This document shows, piece after piece, positions 12,593-25,587 of a stretch of DNA of 64,000 bases. The translations under genes were made by a program, and so were the position numbers. The notes under the pieces were generated by a model. That model did no database searches. It was not told where the DNA came from and saw nothing but the letters and a program-made list of their open reading frames with translations. How positions within the stretch are numbered: the stretch's first letter is position 1; every line of letters begins with the position of its first letter. The stretch spans positions 1-64,000 of the forward strand of contig VZSF01011185.1 of NCBI GenBank assembly GCA_013398295.1, in the 5' to 3' direction. Origin of the DNA: Chionis minor (lineage: Eukaryota; Chordata; Aves; Charadriiformes; Chionididae).

Positions 12593-15500
12593 GGATGGAT
12601 GTCCAATGTTCATTCAGTGAAGGGGAGCTGAATATTATTTTCTTTACACTTCCCAGTGCTCTCAGTAATCAGGGAAAGCTGGTCACTTCCTTTGAACTAC
12701 AGACTTTCACACTGTGGCTGAGCACTAACACAAAGAAGTGAGAATGCTTACTTGTATTTTTTTATCCTTTTTTTACCAAAACTAGATATCTTTTAGATCA
12801 CTTCCCTTCTCCTCCAGCTGTCTAGTACACCAATATCTTTTTCAAAAGAAGTTATACAACATGTTAGAAATCTTCCTTTTCCTACTTATTAGTGTGATAA
12901 CATTGGAGTCATCCACCCATGCAGAGATGGTAGAAGAAAGATGCCTAAAGCTGTAATTCTCAACTGTCCCATTTTTCTTTCGCTGATGCTATTGTTTTAC
13001 CAGCCCCAGATTTGTAGTCGGATGAAGTAACTTTCAAATAAAGAAAACTATTTATTCTCTGTCAGCTACACCTATTCATTCATACCACTCAAAACAGATT
13101 GCATATGCCTTTGAGCTCAAGGAATTTGGGGAATAAATGCTATGTAGTTTCTCAGGTTCACTTCACTTGTTCTCTGCATCATCTCCCTGATGGAGATTTG
13201 CATGAGTTCTTAATGGAAATTCCTAGAAGTCTACCAGACTGTCACACTAAATAACAACCATCACCTCCCTTGAGGTGCCATTGTGTCTGTTTGCTTCATC
13301 AAGATACTGTGTACAACAGAAAATACCAAAGATATTGTAATGAGAAATCTAAGTGCATCTGTACAAAAGGAGGATGTTAGTAGAACTATGTATTTGCACA
13401 TAAAATAAAGAAAGAAGGAGGGGAAAAGACAACAGAATTTTGAAGGTAGAGAAAGTTGCATTCTATGCTTTAAAAAGGTGGGGAAAATGTATTTGCTAAT
13501 GCTTAGTAAATATGCAATAATAATTGGAAACTGAATGATTTTGAAACAAAATCATTTGAAGCAAAGAAACAGGGTGTTCAGAAATGCCATCGGCATTCCT
13601 GTTCTCCACATTGGCCGCTCTAAGTCCATTCCTTTGACATGCAACTTTTACAGATCAGGAATTATTTTGTAAAGATCAGATTCTTTTGTATGATCACTCT
13701 GCCCTTCATTGGGGTTTGTGTGCTCGCCAGTTTTTCGTGAAATAGTTTTCAGAAAACCTGATATTGGAAGGAATTACTGTATGCCAGAGATCTGACATTC
13801 TATTTTTATTTATTTTATTTATAGACTTGTTCACTGAATAAATCAAATTTTCTGATTGCCTCTCAATCACTAATGGATTTAGCTTCCAAATACCGTTGAA
13901 GGTTAGGTAAACACTAAATATCTCCAGTTTCAAAAAGGGAAACAGAGAGGGGGAGAGATTAGTAGCTTAAGTTTCCATGGTATTAAGCAGCTGCTTTTTA
14001 AAGAAGAAGGCAATAGAAACAACAGTTCTCAGCACTTCTGAAAATCAAGAAATAATGGACTTAATTAAAGCACCAAGTAAGTATCAGAGCTAAGAATACA
14101 GCTGAGGTTTTGTAACTGTCTCTTATATTTTAAACATAAAACTTTCTTTTTTTAGTCAGCAATCAGAAATGAGCACTGATTACAATAATTTTAATACACA
14201 TGACTATCAGATTAAATACAGTATAAGACTATCTGCAGGGTTTTTTCCCAGGACAAACTGTGATTTAAGTCAATTGGCTGACTTATAGAGTACCAAAAGC
14301 CAGAAAGCAGAAAACCAGTAAGTGCAGCTGTACCTCCGTGTGCTACCCTAGGGAACTAAGTGATCTTAGAAACACCCAGGGAAATTACGTGAGTGCACGC
14401 ATCTCAGATGTAAATAGTCAATACTTTATCTCCTAGGAAACATTCATGTTTCAATACCTTAGTAAATATTGGATGGCAGGATCATCCATTTCTTGTTGTT
14501 ATAGCACGTTATTTTTTTCCATGTGCTGAAAATCAGAATATACATTTCCGGTGTCATAGGTTTTTTTAATGCTGAGACAAGCCAAGATTCAGAATCAATC
14601 TGTCCTCTCAGCCCTCAAAGCCAAGCTCCAAGTTGATTTTAATGGGAGTTTTTTCTGTGTTAGAATTGCCACTTTATTATTCTTAATTATTTTATGGCAG
14701 TAATGCTGAACAGACCTAGCTGTGTTGCCTTCAACCCTGTGTTTGTCAGGTGGCCCAAAAATACAGCTAGATCTCACTAAAGACAAATCAAAGTTTAAAG
14801 GCAAGGCTTAGCTCACCTGTGCTGAGCAACTAAACACAGTCGATAGTACAAAAAGGTCCTTTAGTTAAAAGATGGCAATACCCAACCCCCGGGTGTAACT
14901 ATGATCTGAAGATAGACCACCTGAGCTCCTTGCTTACGCTTCCCAGTTGTGAACCTGAAGTTAGGACAGGTGAATCTGTGGCTAACTCCTCAAATATGGC
15001 AGATGACTTGCAGGCACAGTGTAACTGGGAGTCAAACATGTGCTTGGTAACCTCAAAGTCATTATGATCCCGGTGAAGTTGATTGTCATGTTAAATTGCA
15101 ATCAAGAACTAATACTAAGCCCTGTGTGTTATTCCCTTGTGCATTGTACATGATTATATAAAATGTGTTCACCTAATGATGCGTTTTTTATGAGATATAT
15201 ATTTCTGAATGTGACAAAAGGCTTCCTGCTGAGATCTGAGTGTTGGTGTGCCAAACGAAAAAGAACTTAATGACCTGATTACAATATAGTTAAGAATCGG
15301 CGCTATTTTTCACAGAATCTGTTCATTATCAGGACCTGAGGGAGGGAGTTTTTAGCCCTTCCTAGTGTCCATCAGTAGGACCAGGATTCGGCTCCAGATT
15401 AGGGACCCTAAATGTAGGTGTCTGTGTGCATGCTATGAGCTTAGGGTTCCCTTAGAGTCAAAGAAGGAACTTGATCCAGGGGTAAATTCAGTTGCCTAAA

Positions 15501-16135
15501 TATAAGCAACTAGTGTTATTGGAGATACCCTAAAATATGTGAGATACCTGCACACATATAAAGACTTGCTGCACACCTGCACCCTTCTGGAGCAGGAGAT
15601 GACAGGTTGCAGCATCTTGAACAAGGTTTGTGTGCAGGCAAATACCTGAGCTGAGCTGCAGGCCTTGAGTTCCTGTGGTGGGAGCCTAGACACCTATCTC
15701 AGCATGTGGGCCCCTATGCATATACATCTAAATGTAGTTTTCAATTGAATCTTACTCTATGGCCTTAATTCAGCTCCTAAATTTCTACATCTGAACTAGG
15801 TGTCTACACCTGGTCTTGCAACCATAGGTCTATGTATAGTCAATGGAAAAACAAAGGTACTTTTGAGTGTTACTTGTCTAACCATTTCTTGACACATGTT
15901 TTTGTGACATGACTCATCCTCTGAAATACTGATTTCTCCCCACTGTACATACAGGGATTCTAATTCGACAGCACAGACAAGGACATCTCCATTTCTTAGC
16001 AGCCACATTTGATCAGAATACCAGCAGAGATGATACCAAAAGATCATATTGAAAGGGTAATGCATTTTCAAAATGTGAACAGCTGTTAACTTGGTAGAAG
16101 AAGGATTAAAACTACTTTGACAATTATTTATTCAT
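12593..16135. other. Unique noncoding DNA, no gene seen
   Basis: No gene or recognised repeat is seen in this 3.5-kb stretch. Between about 15,390 and 15,790 words such as 'gcctaaat', 'accctaaa' and 'ggtgtct' recur loosely. This may reflect an old unclassified repeat, but no unit could be defined. Confidence 0.55.
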
Positions 16136-16192
16136 GAATCATAGAATGGCTTAGGTTGGAAGGGACCTTGCAGATCATCGAGTTCCAACCCC
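16136..16192 (-). mobile_element. CR1 LINE, short 3' end fragment
   Basis: On the plus strand this reads 'gaatcatagaatggcttagg' followed by 'ttggaagggacc' and 'gatcatcgagttccaacccc'. That is the reverse complement of the CR1 3' terminus. Only about 57 bp align by eye, and the following bases do not match CR1. It is either a very short truncated insertion or the surviving end of a decayed one. Confidence 0.85.
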
Positions 16193-17150
16193 GGAATCCT
16201 TTCTGATCTGAAGGATCTAAATCTGAATGGAACTGCAGGACCAGTGAATGCACAAAATTGTAGAGTCCTCGAATCACGTCATCTAAGAAGACAAAGACAG
16301 AGGTCAGGCCCAGTTGTTCAATCCCCAGTTGTGCAGTTTTAAGAGCAAACCGATACTGGGGAGCATATAAATGCAGGCATACGTGCTGATACAAATAAGA
16401 GGCAACTGTAATCTGGATTTTAATTTTCTCTCCTTGTATGTGTTTCTGAAAGATTTGTATTTTATCTGTGCAATCCAGAAGTTACTCTTACTACTTCCAG
16501 AGAACAATGATTTTTGACTGTGATCCCTGTTGACAGAGAAAATCAGGTTAATGACAGAACTTTAATTGTGACTGGAATAGTTTTATGATAGGCAGTGTCA
16601 CACTAAGACACCCAGAGAAGGCACCGTGGATACATGTTTTCTTCAGCTAATGTTGCTGTCTCTTGTCATTGTATTCCCTTCTAGAAGTCCTCCATCATCA
16701 ATGGACAACAATAGCAAACAGATTCCTCATCCATACAGCCAGATAATTATTACACTGATTTGATTTAGTTCCCCAGAATAACTGCAGTTTTATTAGATGT
16801 TTTAAGTAGACTAACAATAAATATCCCGCACTGCCTTTTTTAACTTTAAATGAATAAATGGAGAAGTTTTCCAGAGTATTTAAATGAAAACAAAAAACTG
16901 TACTTGGAATGGCAATGTCAAATAGAACAAACCATGAACCCCTTTTCTGAAAATGCTCTTCCATTCTCTAAAAGGCAGGCTTTTAAAGTGTGAGTCTGCT
17001 TTTGGAACCATATGGCTTCACATTAGGTCTTTACTGTTATCAAGCTTGTATTATTTTACTATGCCTTCCATCACTGACAACGAACGCTAAACACTACTTT
17101 TTCTTCTTAGTTTTCCAGTGAATTAGCTTTGGCGTCTCTTACGCTTTTTT

Positions 17151-17167
17151 TCTGTCTGTCTGTCTGT
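17151..17167 (+). repeat. (TCTG)n microsatellite
   Basis: About four tandem TCTG units follow a T run. The array is short. Confidence 0.8.
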
Positions 17168-19949
17168 GGAGGATTGGATTTGAGGAACTTCCATAAAAAT
17201 ATGGTATTCTTTTACTCTTTAAAGAGAAATAGAAATGAAAGACATTACTATCTCAGTCTTCTTCTCACAGGAGTGGACTTGGTGTTTGGGATTTCCTGAC
17301 TCCTGGTTCAGACACGTCGACTGGGAGGCACATGCACAGGCACTTGCCCACATACGTTTGTATATGATCCATAACCGTGACTGCATCTTGCTTTTATGGC
17401 TAAATGAATAAGAAGTACATCTGTTCAGTGAAAACTTACGCTTTGGTTTCTGAAAGAGGAAGTGAAAATTGTGCTGTCATCACTAAATATTCTTCTTTGT
17501 CTCTGTTCCTACTAGAATCTACACCCCAAAAAATCAAAGAACCTGCAGTCTGTTTCAAAAGAAGATTGAAACAGTGTTTACCTACATCTCTTAGCACCAA
17601 CTTTGATGTAATATTCCAATCTGCCAGACTCGCCACCAGCAGCAATCCAGCACACACCAAAACAAATGTTGTGCTTGCCAAGGCACCTTCACAGCCATCA
17701 CAGTTAGTGCTCCTGCAATACAACCAGCAAAACCCATGGTTCATACACTTTTACCCTAGAATTTGACATACATCATGCAGTGAACAAAATGTCCTCCTAG
17801 AAATTGTGTGGGTGACGCTTAACAACCACTATACATCAGAAAGAACCCATGCAGAGAACTGGTAAAGGATAGAAACCTGCAGTTATCAATGGAAAAGCAC
17901 TTTCCACAAAATAACCATTTCACTTCCTAATGCAATGGAAACCTAAAAAATAACTTACAAAGACAAGTCTAGAAAAGGAATTCACAATCACTGGATTGTA
18001 AGAACTACGGTCTCAGCAGAAACACTGGTTATGGAGTTCATTACAGCCTATTTTCTGCCCCCTTTCTGTTTTACAATCACTAATGATGTTTTTCTCACTG
18101 TTTCTGTTCTCTCTTCCCCTGCCAATACCCCAGAGCGACTAACCATCCTCTTTTGTGTAAGTGATTAACATAATGAGGCTGGACTACCAGCAATTGTGTT
18201 CTCTCTGTCTTGGATTTTGTTGCTTATCACAGTGGATGAAGGCCATCCAATTTTTCTAGCTAACTCACCTGGGGTTCAAAAAAGATGAACCTTCTCCTAA
18301 AAAGCTTATTTCTGCAAGATTATTTTCATATTGTGACAATGTACTCTTCTTCTTGCTGTTTAAATAAGGAGAGTTACTTTCCAACCAGTATTCAGTGTAG
18401 TCAGTGCTGAAGGCAGAAATCTTACTGTACTTCCAGCTGTGTCTACAAAGCAACTTGAGGGAATATGACTTTTGGGACAGAGCTTGTTCCCTGGAACTAA
18501 TGAAACTTATCTATGGGTCAGAATGGAAATCATGTCCTACAAAAGCTGATTGTCCCTGGGGAGAGAAGAACAGGCTATCGAGTGAAGTGTGATTGTCTGG
18601 GTTATTCTGAAGATATATTTGACCGTTTTGGTCTGGAGATCTCCTAAGCTGATGTCTACAGAGGATTGTTAGAGTCACAGTTAGAGTTTGAATAGGATTA
18701 ACAAAGAGCAATGCATGCAAAATTGGTGGTTAGCTGAGGACAGCAAGAGATGGCAAATAGTCAGTATTTCACTACATTAGAACTCAGAGCACCTGAGTTC
18801 AAGTCTGTTCTGCCATGCCTCTGTGACATGTTTAGGGTGGCGTTTAACAAACCATCTAGCAATGATGATCCCAAGAAGAAAAACTGATCTTCCCACTTTC
18901 AGTGACATTTCAGTTATCTAATGAAGCAGTGTTTCAAAAGCAAGTGATCCCTGGGTGGCTTATGTCTACGTTTTTCAAGACTTGGCTCTGTAGAGCAGGT
19001 TGGTCATGACTGTACTGTGTAGGGACTGTCTGGCATCTCTCTGGAACCTTCAAGTCTTACAAGCCTTTTATTTACTTGTTTGCTTGTTTGTCTGTTTGAA
19101 CTGAAAGTACCTAACATGCAGCAGTAAAGTATTTTCATGACCCACCAGGTAAAACTGTCGCATGGGCTGAGGTCACACACTGTCAGGGAATGCGGAGATG
19201 TTGGAGGGAACGAAGCCTGCTGAGACTCTTGAGACAGAGGACTGCATGGAAAAGTAGGGGTCAAATCTGGTGTGATAGCATCCATTTTGCCTGGAATAAA
19301 TTTCTTTGATGAGAAATGCCTTGAGCAAAATTTTCTGGACCACACATTGGGATCAGTTGAGAACATTCACTCCAGAAGGGAGTTTAGGAGTGAATAAACA
19401 TGTATGTTGTGTGCAGGATCAATGGAGAGGTCCAGACTTCTAAACTGAAAGCAAAAGATGAAGAGTCATCTCCTTCCACCAAGTTTAGGTGCTTGAAATT
19501 AAACAAAGTGACCTATGTCTCCCCATTGACTATCTAAAGATCAGACACATATTAAAGGAGGTGTAATTTGTATGAGCTGTGCACAATGGTACGGCTAAAT
19601 CATAGACTTCAGTATACCAGTAAATTAAATTCTTGGGAATATTTCCTGGCTCTGAGACCAACTGGCAGTTCATTGAAATGGTCTGCATCCATAGTGTTAA
19701 ACTCTCATGCTCTTCAAAACAGGCATCCAAACTAACCGCTGGGAATAGTTCCTGGCCTGTGTTCACGTCAAGATTGGGCCTGAGTCTCTCTCTCTGGGAA
19801 AACGCTAGGTGGCATGGGAGCAAACGTAAGTGTTTAATAATATAAATAATTGAATTCAGTTTCTGGAAAAATCCTTTGCAGTGTTTGTTTTGCCAGCGTG
19901 AGTGTAGTCTAGGTGTCTAAAATGTAGATGCAGGCAAACCACCTATAGA

Positions 19950-19982
19950 ATCTCACAGAAATCTCACAGAAATCTCACAGAA
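19950..19982 (+). repeat. Three tandem copies of an 11-bp unit
   Basis: The unit 'atctcacagaa' occurs three times in perfect tandem. The array is small and lies in unique DNA. Confidence 0.92.
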
Positions 19983-22093
19983 ATGGGTAAGCCCAGGAAA
20001 GAGACTCAAAAAAGAAACTGATTTTCTACCTGAACTGAGCCTGTCACTAACCATAGTCTGACTGGGCATATTGATCTCCAGTGGATCCAGCCTGCAGACT
20101 TGCCAAGATTACTCTGTGGATCTACTGTGGTCTTTCTATTGCGTTCCCTTTCTGTGGAAGTCAAGGTGCAGAGGAGGTCTCAGCAGATGCTTGCGTCTCT
20201 GTCTGACCTGGAGTCAGGAGGTAGCTGATCATGAAGCTAGGTCCAGGAGTACAGAAATGTTTCCATTCACACAATTTTTGTATAACAAGCAATGTAAAGG
20301 TTGAGCAGTAAAATTTCTGCTATCTGGCTAATTTGGAAGCACTGAAAATCGTAGAGTTCAAATGTGTCATCATCGTTTGGTTGTCCAAAGGATGTGCAAT
20401 GGGGTTACCAGTACTTCTCTATTTTCACGTGTACGTGGAGGTCCTGTAATGATATAACTACTTTAGCACTGAGGTTTCCTTCTAGGAAGAAAAAAGTCAG
20501 AATCTTCAAAATTCAATATTGGATATTACCAATAAGGTCTCAATAATTCAGTCTCATTTTCTGGCTAAAGTTGAGATGGGAAAAACAGCATTAAAAATTC
20601 AGAATATTCTGACTGCCACCAAGCCAAATCTGACAGCATTAAATTCAAGATGCTTCTGAACTCTCTAATGATACAGCCCTTAAGCCTTTGATCATTGCTT
20701 TGATTCAAAGGACATTAGGTGGCTGCTTTTCCATGAAATATTTTGTACCTATAAGCTTCCAGATTGGAAAGAAATCTGAGTGGGAGGAAGAAATTTTCAG
20801 AAAAAGAAGTTCCTATGGCTCTTGTTGCTTGGCAACCACTGCCTTTGCCTCTATGTGTTAAGAAAAATAGCATCCTTTGGAGTTCAACTCTCAAGCCTGG
20901 CTTAAAGTAAAAACAAGGGGGAAATAAGAGAAATGCACATTGTGAGCCAGGTTTCATGCCACATGTGAGATTGCAAGGGTCTAGGAGAGATTGCAGAGCC
21001 ACTGTTTGTCCATGCCTTCCAGCCAAAGGAAACATGGAAAACATGTGACAAGGAGTGAGGATTCATGACCTTTCTGATTGGTCTTAGGAAGGGATATTTA
21101 CAGAGTCCTTAAAATGATGCAAAGGCATAGAAAATGTCTTGTGACGAGAGACTAAAAGAGCTCAGCCCATTTCATACATCAGAAAGAAGATGGAAGAGTG
21201 ACTGCGCTGTAGTAGATAAGCAAATTAATTGGGGAAAATGCCTTGTATGAAAGGACTTTTCTGTCTATGAGAGAAATGTTAAATGAGAACCAGTTCCAAT
21301 GCCAGCTGGAGGCAGACATATTTATGTTCAGATTAAGGTGTGCATTTTTAACAATGACAGCAATTAAGCACCAAAGCAAACTGTCCAGGGAGTTTTGTAC
21401 TCTTTATCACTTGAAGTCTTCAGGTTGAGATGGATGCTATTTGGAAAACACACCTCAGCCAAATAGATTAAATACAAGAGAAACAAACTGAAAGGAAATG
21501 TTATGTGATACACAAGGGATCGATGTGGCTTTACTGTACATTTATCTTGAGACTGACAAAAACAGTTGAAATTTTTCCCTTGGTTAAAGTGTGCATGGAG
21601 TGACCTTCCTCTGTAACACTTTATGCAGCCTGATGCAATGACTTCACCTCTGAAATATGAGGAATGACAGACTGAGTTTATTGGCTTCTGTCATATAGCA
21701 GCATTGTAAAATTACACAGGTAATAGAGTGACTGTTGGCACAGCCCGACAAAGTTCCTAGGACAATTTCAATTCCATAAGAAAATGCAAAATAGCTCTGT
21801 AAATTTTATCTCCATTCTGTTTTCTTATACCAACTCATAGTTCTTGTGTGTGAGGCTGTTTAGTTTTCAGCCCTATGAAAACAGCTGTTACAACTATTTA
21901 TACTTGGACATCCAAAAAGTATGAGGTACAGCGGATAGAAGAGGAAGAAACTTAGTCTCAAATGGCTTCCTCATCTTTCCCCATCAAATGTTGTCTCCTG
22001 ATTTAGGAGCGTAATTGTCCTCAGTTTTCATGGTTGGTGAGGGAGAGAAGTTGTGTTCTTAAACTGTGTGACCAAGCTGTGCTGTCTTGCAGC

Positions 22094-22123
22094 TCTGTAA
22101 GAGCATTTGCAAGCTCTTACAGA
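22094..22123. repeat. Perfect 11-bp stem hairpin
   Basis: The arms 'tctgtaagagc' and 'gctcttacaga' are exact reverse complements separated by eight bases. Beyond a four-base bulge on the left arm, 'cttg' (22,086-22,089) pairs again with 'caag' (22,124-22,127). No annotated RNA family is recognised, and the total stem is short for a microRNA precursor. Confidence 0.9.
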
Positions 22124-22373
22124 CAAGCACTTGAACTTGAATAGGGAACAGAACATAGGAAGAAAAATTTCCTTATCCATAAGAAGCTTGAAGCTCCAGA
22201 AGATATTCAGTTTATTTGCTTTTGTGGCCGGTGGCCATAGCGCCATTCTAACCAAAATTAGCAGAAGCTGCAGCTCATATTAAAACAGGATAGTACCATT
22301 TCACACCAAAAGTTTGTGAAGAAACTCATATATATAAAACTTGATACTCATGTAACTCACACAAATTCCATAT

Positions 22374-22950
22374 TGTCACGGTTTAACTCTAGTAGGCAGC
22401 TAAGCACCACGCAGCCGCTTTCTCATCCGTCACCACCCCCGGTGGGATGGGGGAGAGAATAGGAAGGGTAAAAGGCAAAAACTCCTGGGCTGAGAGAGAG
22501 AGTCATGGGTTGAGGTAAAACAAATGCTGCACACGCAAGCAAAGCGAAATAAGGAATTCATTTGCTGCTGCCCATTGTCAGGTAGGTGTTCAGCCAACTC
22601 CAGGAACACAGGGCTCCATCACACAAAACAGTTACTTGGGAAGACAAAAGCCATAACTCTGAACATCCCCCCCCTTCCTCCTTTCCCACAGCTTTTATTT
22701 CTGAGCATGATGTCTTCTGATTTGGAATATCTCTTTGGTCAGTTGGGGTCAGCTGCTGCAGCTGTGTCTCCTCCCAATTTCTTGTGCACCCCAGACTACA
22801 TGCTGGTGGGGTGGTTTGAGGAGCAGAAACTGTTCAATAATAACTAAAACACCCCTGTGTTATCAACACTCTTTTCATCACAAATCCAAAACATGTCACT
22901 ATATAAGCTATGAGGAATATTGACTCTATCTTAGCCAAAACCAGCAAACA
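22374..22950 (+). mobile_element. Solo LTR of an avian endogenous retrovirus
   Basis: The element begins 'tgtcacggtttaac', has the block 'gcaccacgcagccgc', then 'ggtgggatgggggagag', 'ggttacttgggaagacaa'-like and 'ggtcagttggggtcagctg' blocks, and ends near 'agccaaaaccagcaaaca'. I recognise this order from a widespread bird LTR family, probably ERV class II, though that class assignment is from memory. It is about 577 bp and has no internal viral genes on either side, so it is a solo LTR, the usual product of LTR-LTR recombination. Flanks 'ccatat' (22,368-22,373) and 'acatat' (22,948-22,953) may be a decayed 6-bp target duplication. The right two-thirds appear again at 23,145-23,536 because of the duplication around the N at 23,144. 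Confidence 0.85.
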
Positions 22951-23143
22951 TATAGAGACTTCTCAGGATGAAAACATAAACTGTAGCTTTAATTTTCAAA
23001 ATGTCATGTAAGACTATTAATTTGTACTGATGAGGTATATTTGACAAAATTAAATGAAAATGAAGACTTCATTTAGTAAAGCTCTAGCTTAAAAAAGGAG
23101 AAAAAAAATTGATTCTATTGATGGATGGTGACCTGAGAGCAGC
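22559..23143 (+). repeat. Tandem duplication, copy 1 (585 bp)
   Basis: Copy 1 begins inside the LTR at 'catttgctgctgcccattg' and runs into unique DNA, ending 'gacctgagagcagc' just before the N. Every stretch compared with copy 2 (offset 586) is identical, including both open frames. Perfect identity in non-functional DNA together with the N at the junction suggests two unmerged overlapping contigs. Confidence 0.95.
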
Positions 23144-23144
23144 N
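23144..23144. other. Single N at duplication junction
   Basis: One N separates the end of copy 1 from the start of copy 2 of an exact 585-bp repeat. This is what a scaffold gap of unknown or negative size looks like when the overlap has not been collapsed. Confidence 0.95.
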
Positions 23145-23729
23145 CATTTGCTGCTGCCCATTGTCAGGTAGGTGTTCAGCCAACTCCAGGAACACAGGGC
23201 TCCATCACACAAAACAGTTACTTGGGAAGACAAAAGCCATAACTCTGAACATCCCCCCCCTTCCTCCTTTCCCACAGCTTTTATTTCTGAGCATGATGTC
23301 TTCTGATTTGGAATATCTCTTTGGTCAGTTGGGGTCAGCTGCTGCAGCTGTGTCTCCTCCCAATTTCTTGTGCACCCCAGACTACATGCTGGTGGGGTGG
23401 TTTGAGGAGCAGAAACTGTTCAATAATAACTAAAACACCCCTGTGTTATCAACACTCTTTTCATCACAAATCCAAAACATGTCACTATATAAGCTATGAG
23501 GAATATTGACTCTATCTTAGCCAAAACCAGCAAACATATAGAGACTTCTCAGGATGAAAACATAAACTGTAGCTTTAATTTTCAAAATGTCATGTAAGAC
23601 TATTAATTTGTACTGATGAGGTATATTTGACAAAATTAAATGAAAATGAAGACTTCATTTAGTAAAGCTCTAGCTTAAAAAAGGAGAAAAAAAATTGATT
23701 CTATTGATGGATGGTGACCTGAGAGCAGC
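23145..23729 (+). repeat. Tandem duplication, copy 2 (585 bp)
   Basis: This is an exact repeat of 22,559-23,143, offset by 586. Bases 23,145-23,536 repeat the right part of the solo LTR and the remainder repeats the unique flank. After 23,729 the sequence continues 'agttttggcagatg', which is probably the true continuation of the locus. Confidence 0.95.
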
Positions 23730-25587
23730 AGTTTTGGCAGATGACTTAGGGACTTTAAATAGGCAGTCTGCCTAGTACCCACATTGCAATTATTTCCATC
23801 CATTCCTTCCATCATAGGAGTAAGGGTCAGGCAGTCTGGAAATTAGTTCCAAGTCACAAATAATCCTCCAGAACTCAAACATGAAATATTGTTGTCAATT
23901 TAGACACCTAAATTAGGCAGTACAAATCTTGCCTTATGCCTTATTTAGACAAAATAGGAAAATGTGCTTGGAAAATAAGACAATTACACCCTTATAAAAA
24001 TTTACAACAATAAAAGCATCCTGTTTATTATAGATTGTTTCCTGGTTTCAAGGTTATTGCTCAAATTGGTTTTCATTGTTTTAGGTACATCACATTTTTC
24101 ATTTGGCTTGGTGCAAATCTGAATGAGATTTAGCATGAATTGCAGCTGGCATTCAAAGAAAGTTACTTACCAAAAAAGTTGCAAAGTATCAAAACAGTTC
24201 AAAAATGCTGCAAGTGTAAATGCCTTCCAAGTTTGCTTTTATCAATAAAGTGTCAGGTCATGAAAGTTTGTTTCAAATCATGAATGTTTTCTGGCTGGTT
24301 GCATGCAACTGGGGCATCTGGCCAGAATCAGTGATGTGCAGATGAGAAGGTAAAAGCAGCAACTTGTGGAAAGGATGGCATCCCATCTGTCTGCTGATGA
24401 CCATTTCCCATCTCCAGGTGTGACTGAAAAATACATTAGTCCTACTACAATTGGAATGAATCAATTTAGGAACTGAAATCATTATAAGAGAGCAACCTAA
24501 CATTACATCCAGCCCAAATATGTCCTTGAGACTGAAGCAGTAACAATAGAAAAATGAGATTTATGGTCTGATTGAAGGTGGAGTAGAATATGATTATTGT
24601 CATGGCATAAGTGCACTCTGAACACTTTACTACAGAGATGTATTCAGTTTCTTACTTGCCATGTGGCTCAGTAATATTTAATTACATCATATAAAGCAGA
24701 ACAGCTTTGATATGATGGCAAAAGACAGCTTTCCTTGGTGATTAGACTAATTACCTCAGGGGATAAACCACATAGACATCTAGCTTCTGAGGTGACTGTC
24801 CTAGTCACATGTTTTAGAAAAGGTGAACGCTCCTTCTTCATCTGGCGTGGGTTTGGTTGGTACTCTCTGAGACAGTCTGTAGGATTCTACATGGTGGGGA
24901 GGGGGTCACTGCCTTGCTCGTGGCTCATGGTAGGGTCTGGCCCCCAGCGCCCTCAGACCTTGGCAGTCCTGGTTCAGAGCAGATCTGCAGGAAACTTTAT
25001 TCCCAGTCTGTTGGTGCTGCAGCATGACCTAACAGCTAAATGACTGGAGTCTGAGAAAATAATTTTTGGACTTTGTTACACGTAAAGACTCTTAGTTAGG
25101 ACACGGGCATTTGACTCCTTAATGGATTTAGCTTTAGATGAATTTTTCACGATAACAAGGCTTGCAATAGTCCTGAACTGCTCTCATTTTTCCTGCTATA
25201 TTATTTGAGTAGTGGGGGGGAAAGGAAGATGATTGTGAATGATGATCATGATAACACCACTAGGCATTTCTGATTCCAAATGATTTTCAGAACATGAGGA
25301 AAAAGGACAATAAGCAATTTAGAAATGAAATATAAGAATGACAATACATTTTGAAGGGAGGTGTGGTTTAGAAGATGTGTTAAGGCAATAAAATGATTAT
25401 CATTAATAGTCCTTCTTTTGGTCTTCAGGAACAAAGTGAAAGACAAAAGGAAGTTAAAAGACCAAATATTACTGCAAACTTCCATGAGATATACACATAA
25501 TCTTTTAGTGTGACCTTTGCATGGAAAAAATGTTACCAGATCCATTTCTCTACAGAGTCTTAGTTGCCAGTTAAGCAAAACATGTAA
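23730..25587. other. Unique noncoding DNA, no gene seen
   Basis: No exon or repeat family is recognised. Words of the kind 'gacacctaaattaggc' near 23,900 resemble those around 15,400 but do not define a unit. The longest frames (24,735-25,043 and the minus-strand 25,246-25,593) show no domain. Confidence 0.55.

Larger units (their letters stand above)
16193..22373. other. Unique noncoding DNA, no gene seen
   Basis: No coding exon is recognised in 6.2 kb. Two opposite-strand frames of 120 and 102 codons overlap at 17,404-17,766, and neither has a family signature. Small features are (TCTG)n at 17,151-17,167, an 11-bp unit repeated three times at 19,950-19,982 and a strong hairpin at 22,094-22,123. 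Confidence 0.55.

Noticed and set aside
17404..17766. Overlapping 120- and 102-codon frames on opposite strands
   Set aside because: Neither resembles a known protein. Mirror-image frames on both strands are typical of chance stop-poor sequence.
22524..23509. Identical open frames repeated 586 bp apart, looking like a small gene family
   Set aside because: They lie inside an LTR and its probable assembly-made duplicate. There is no coding evidence.
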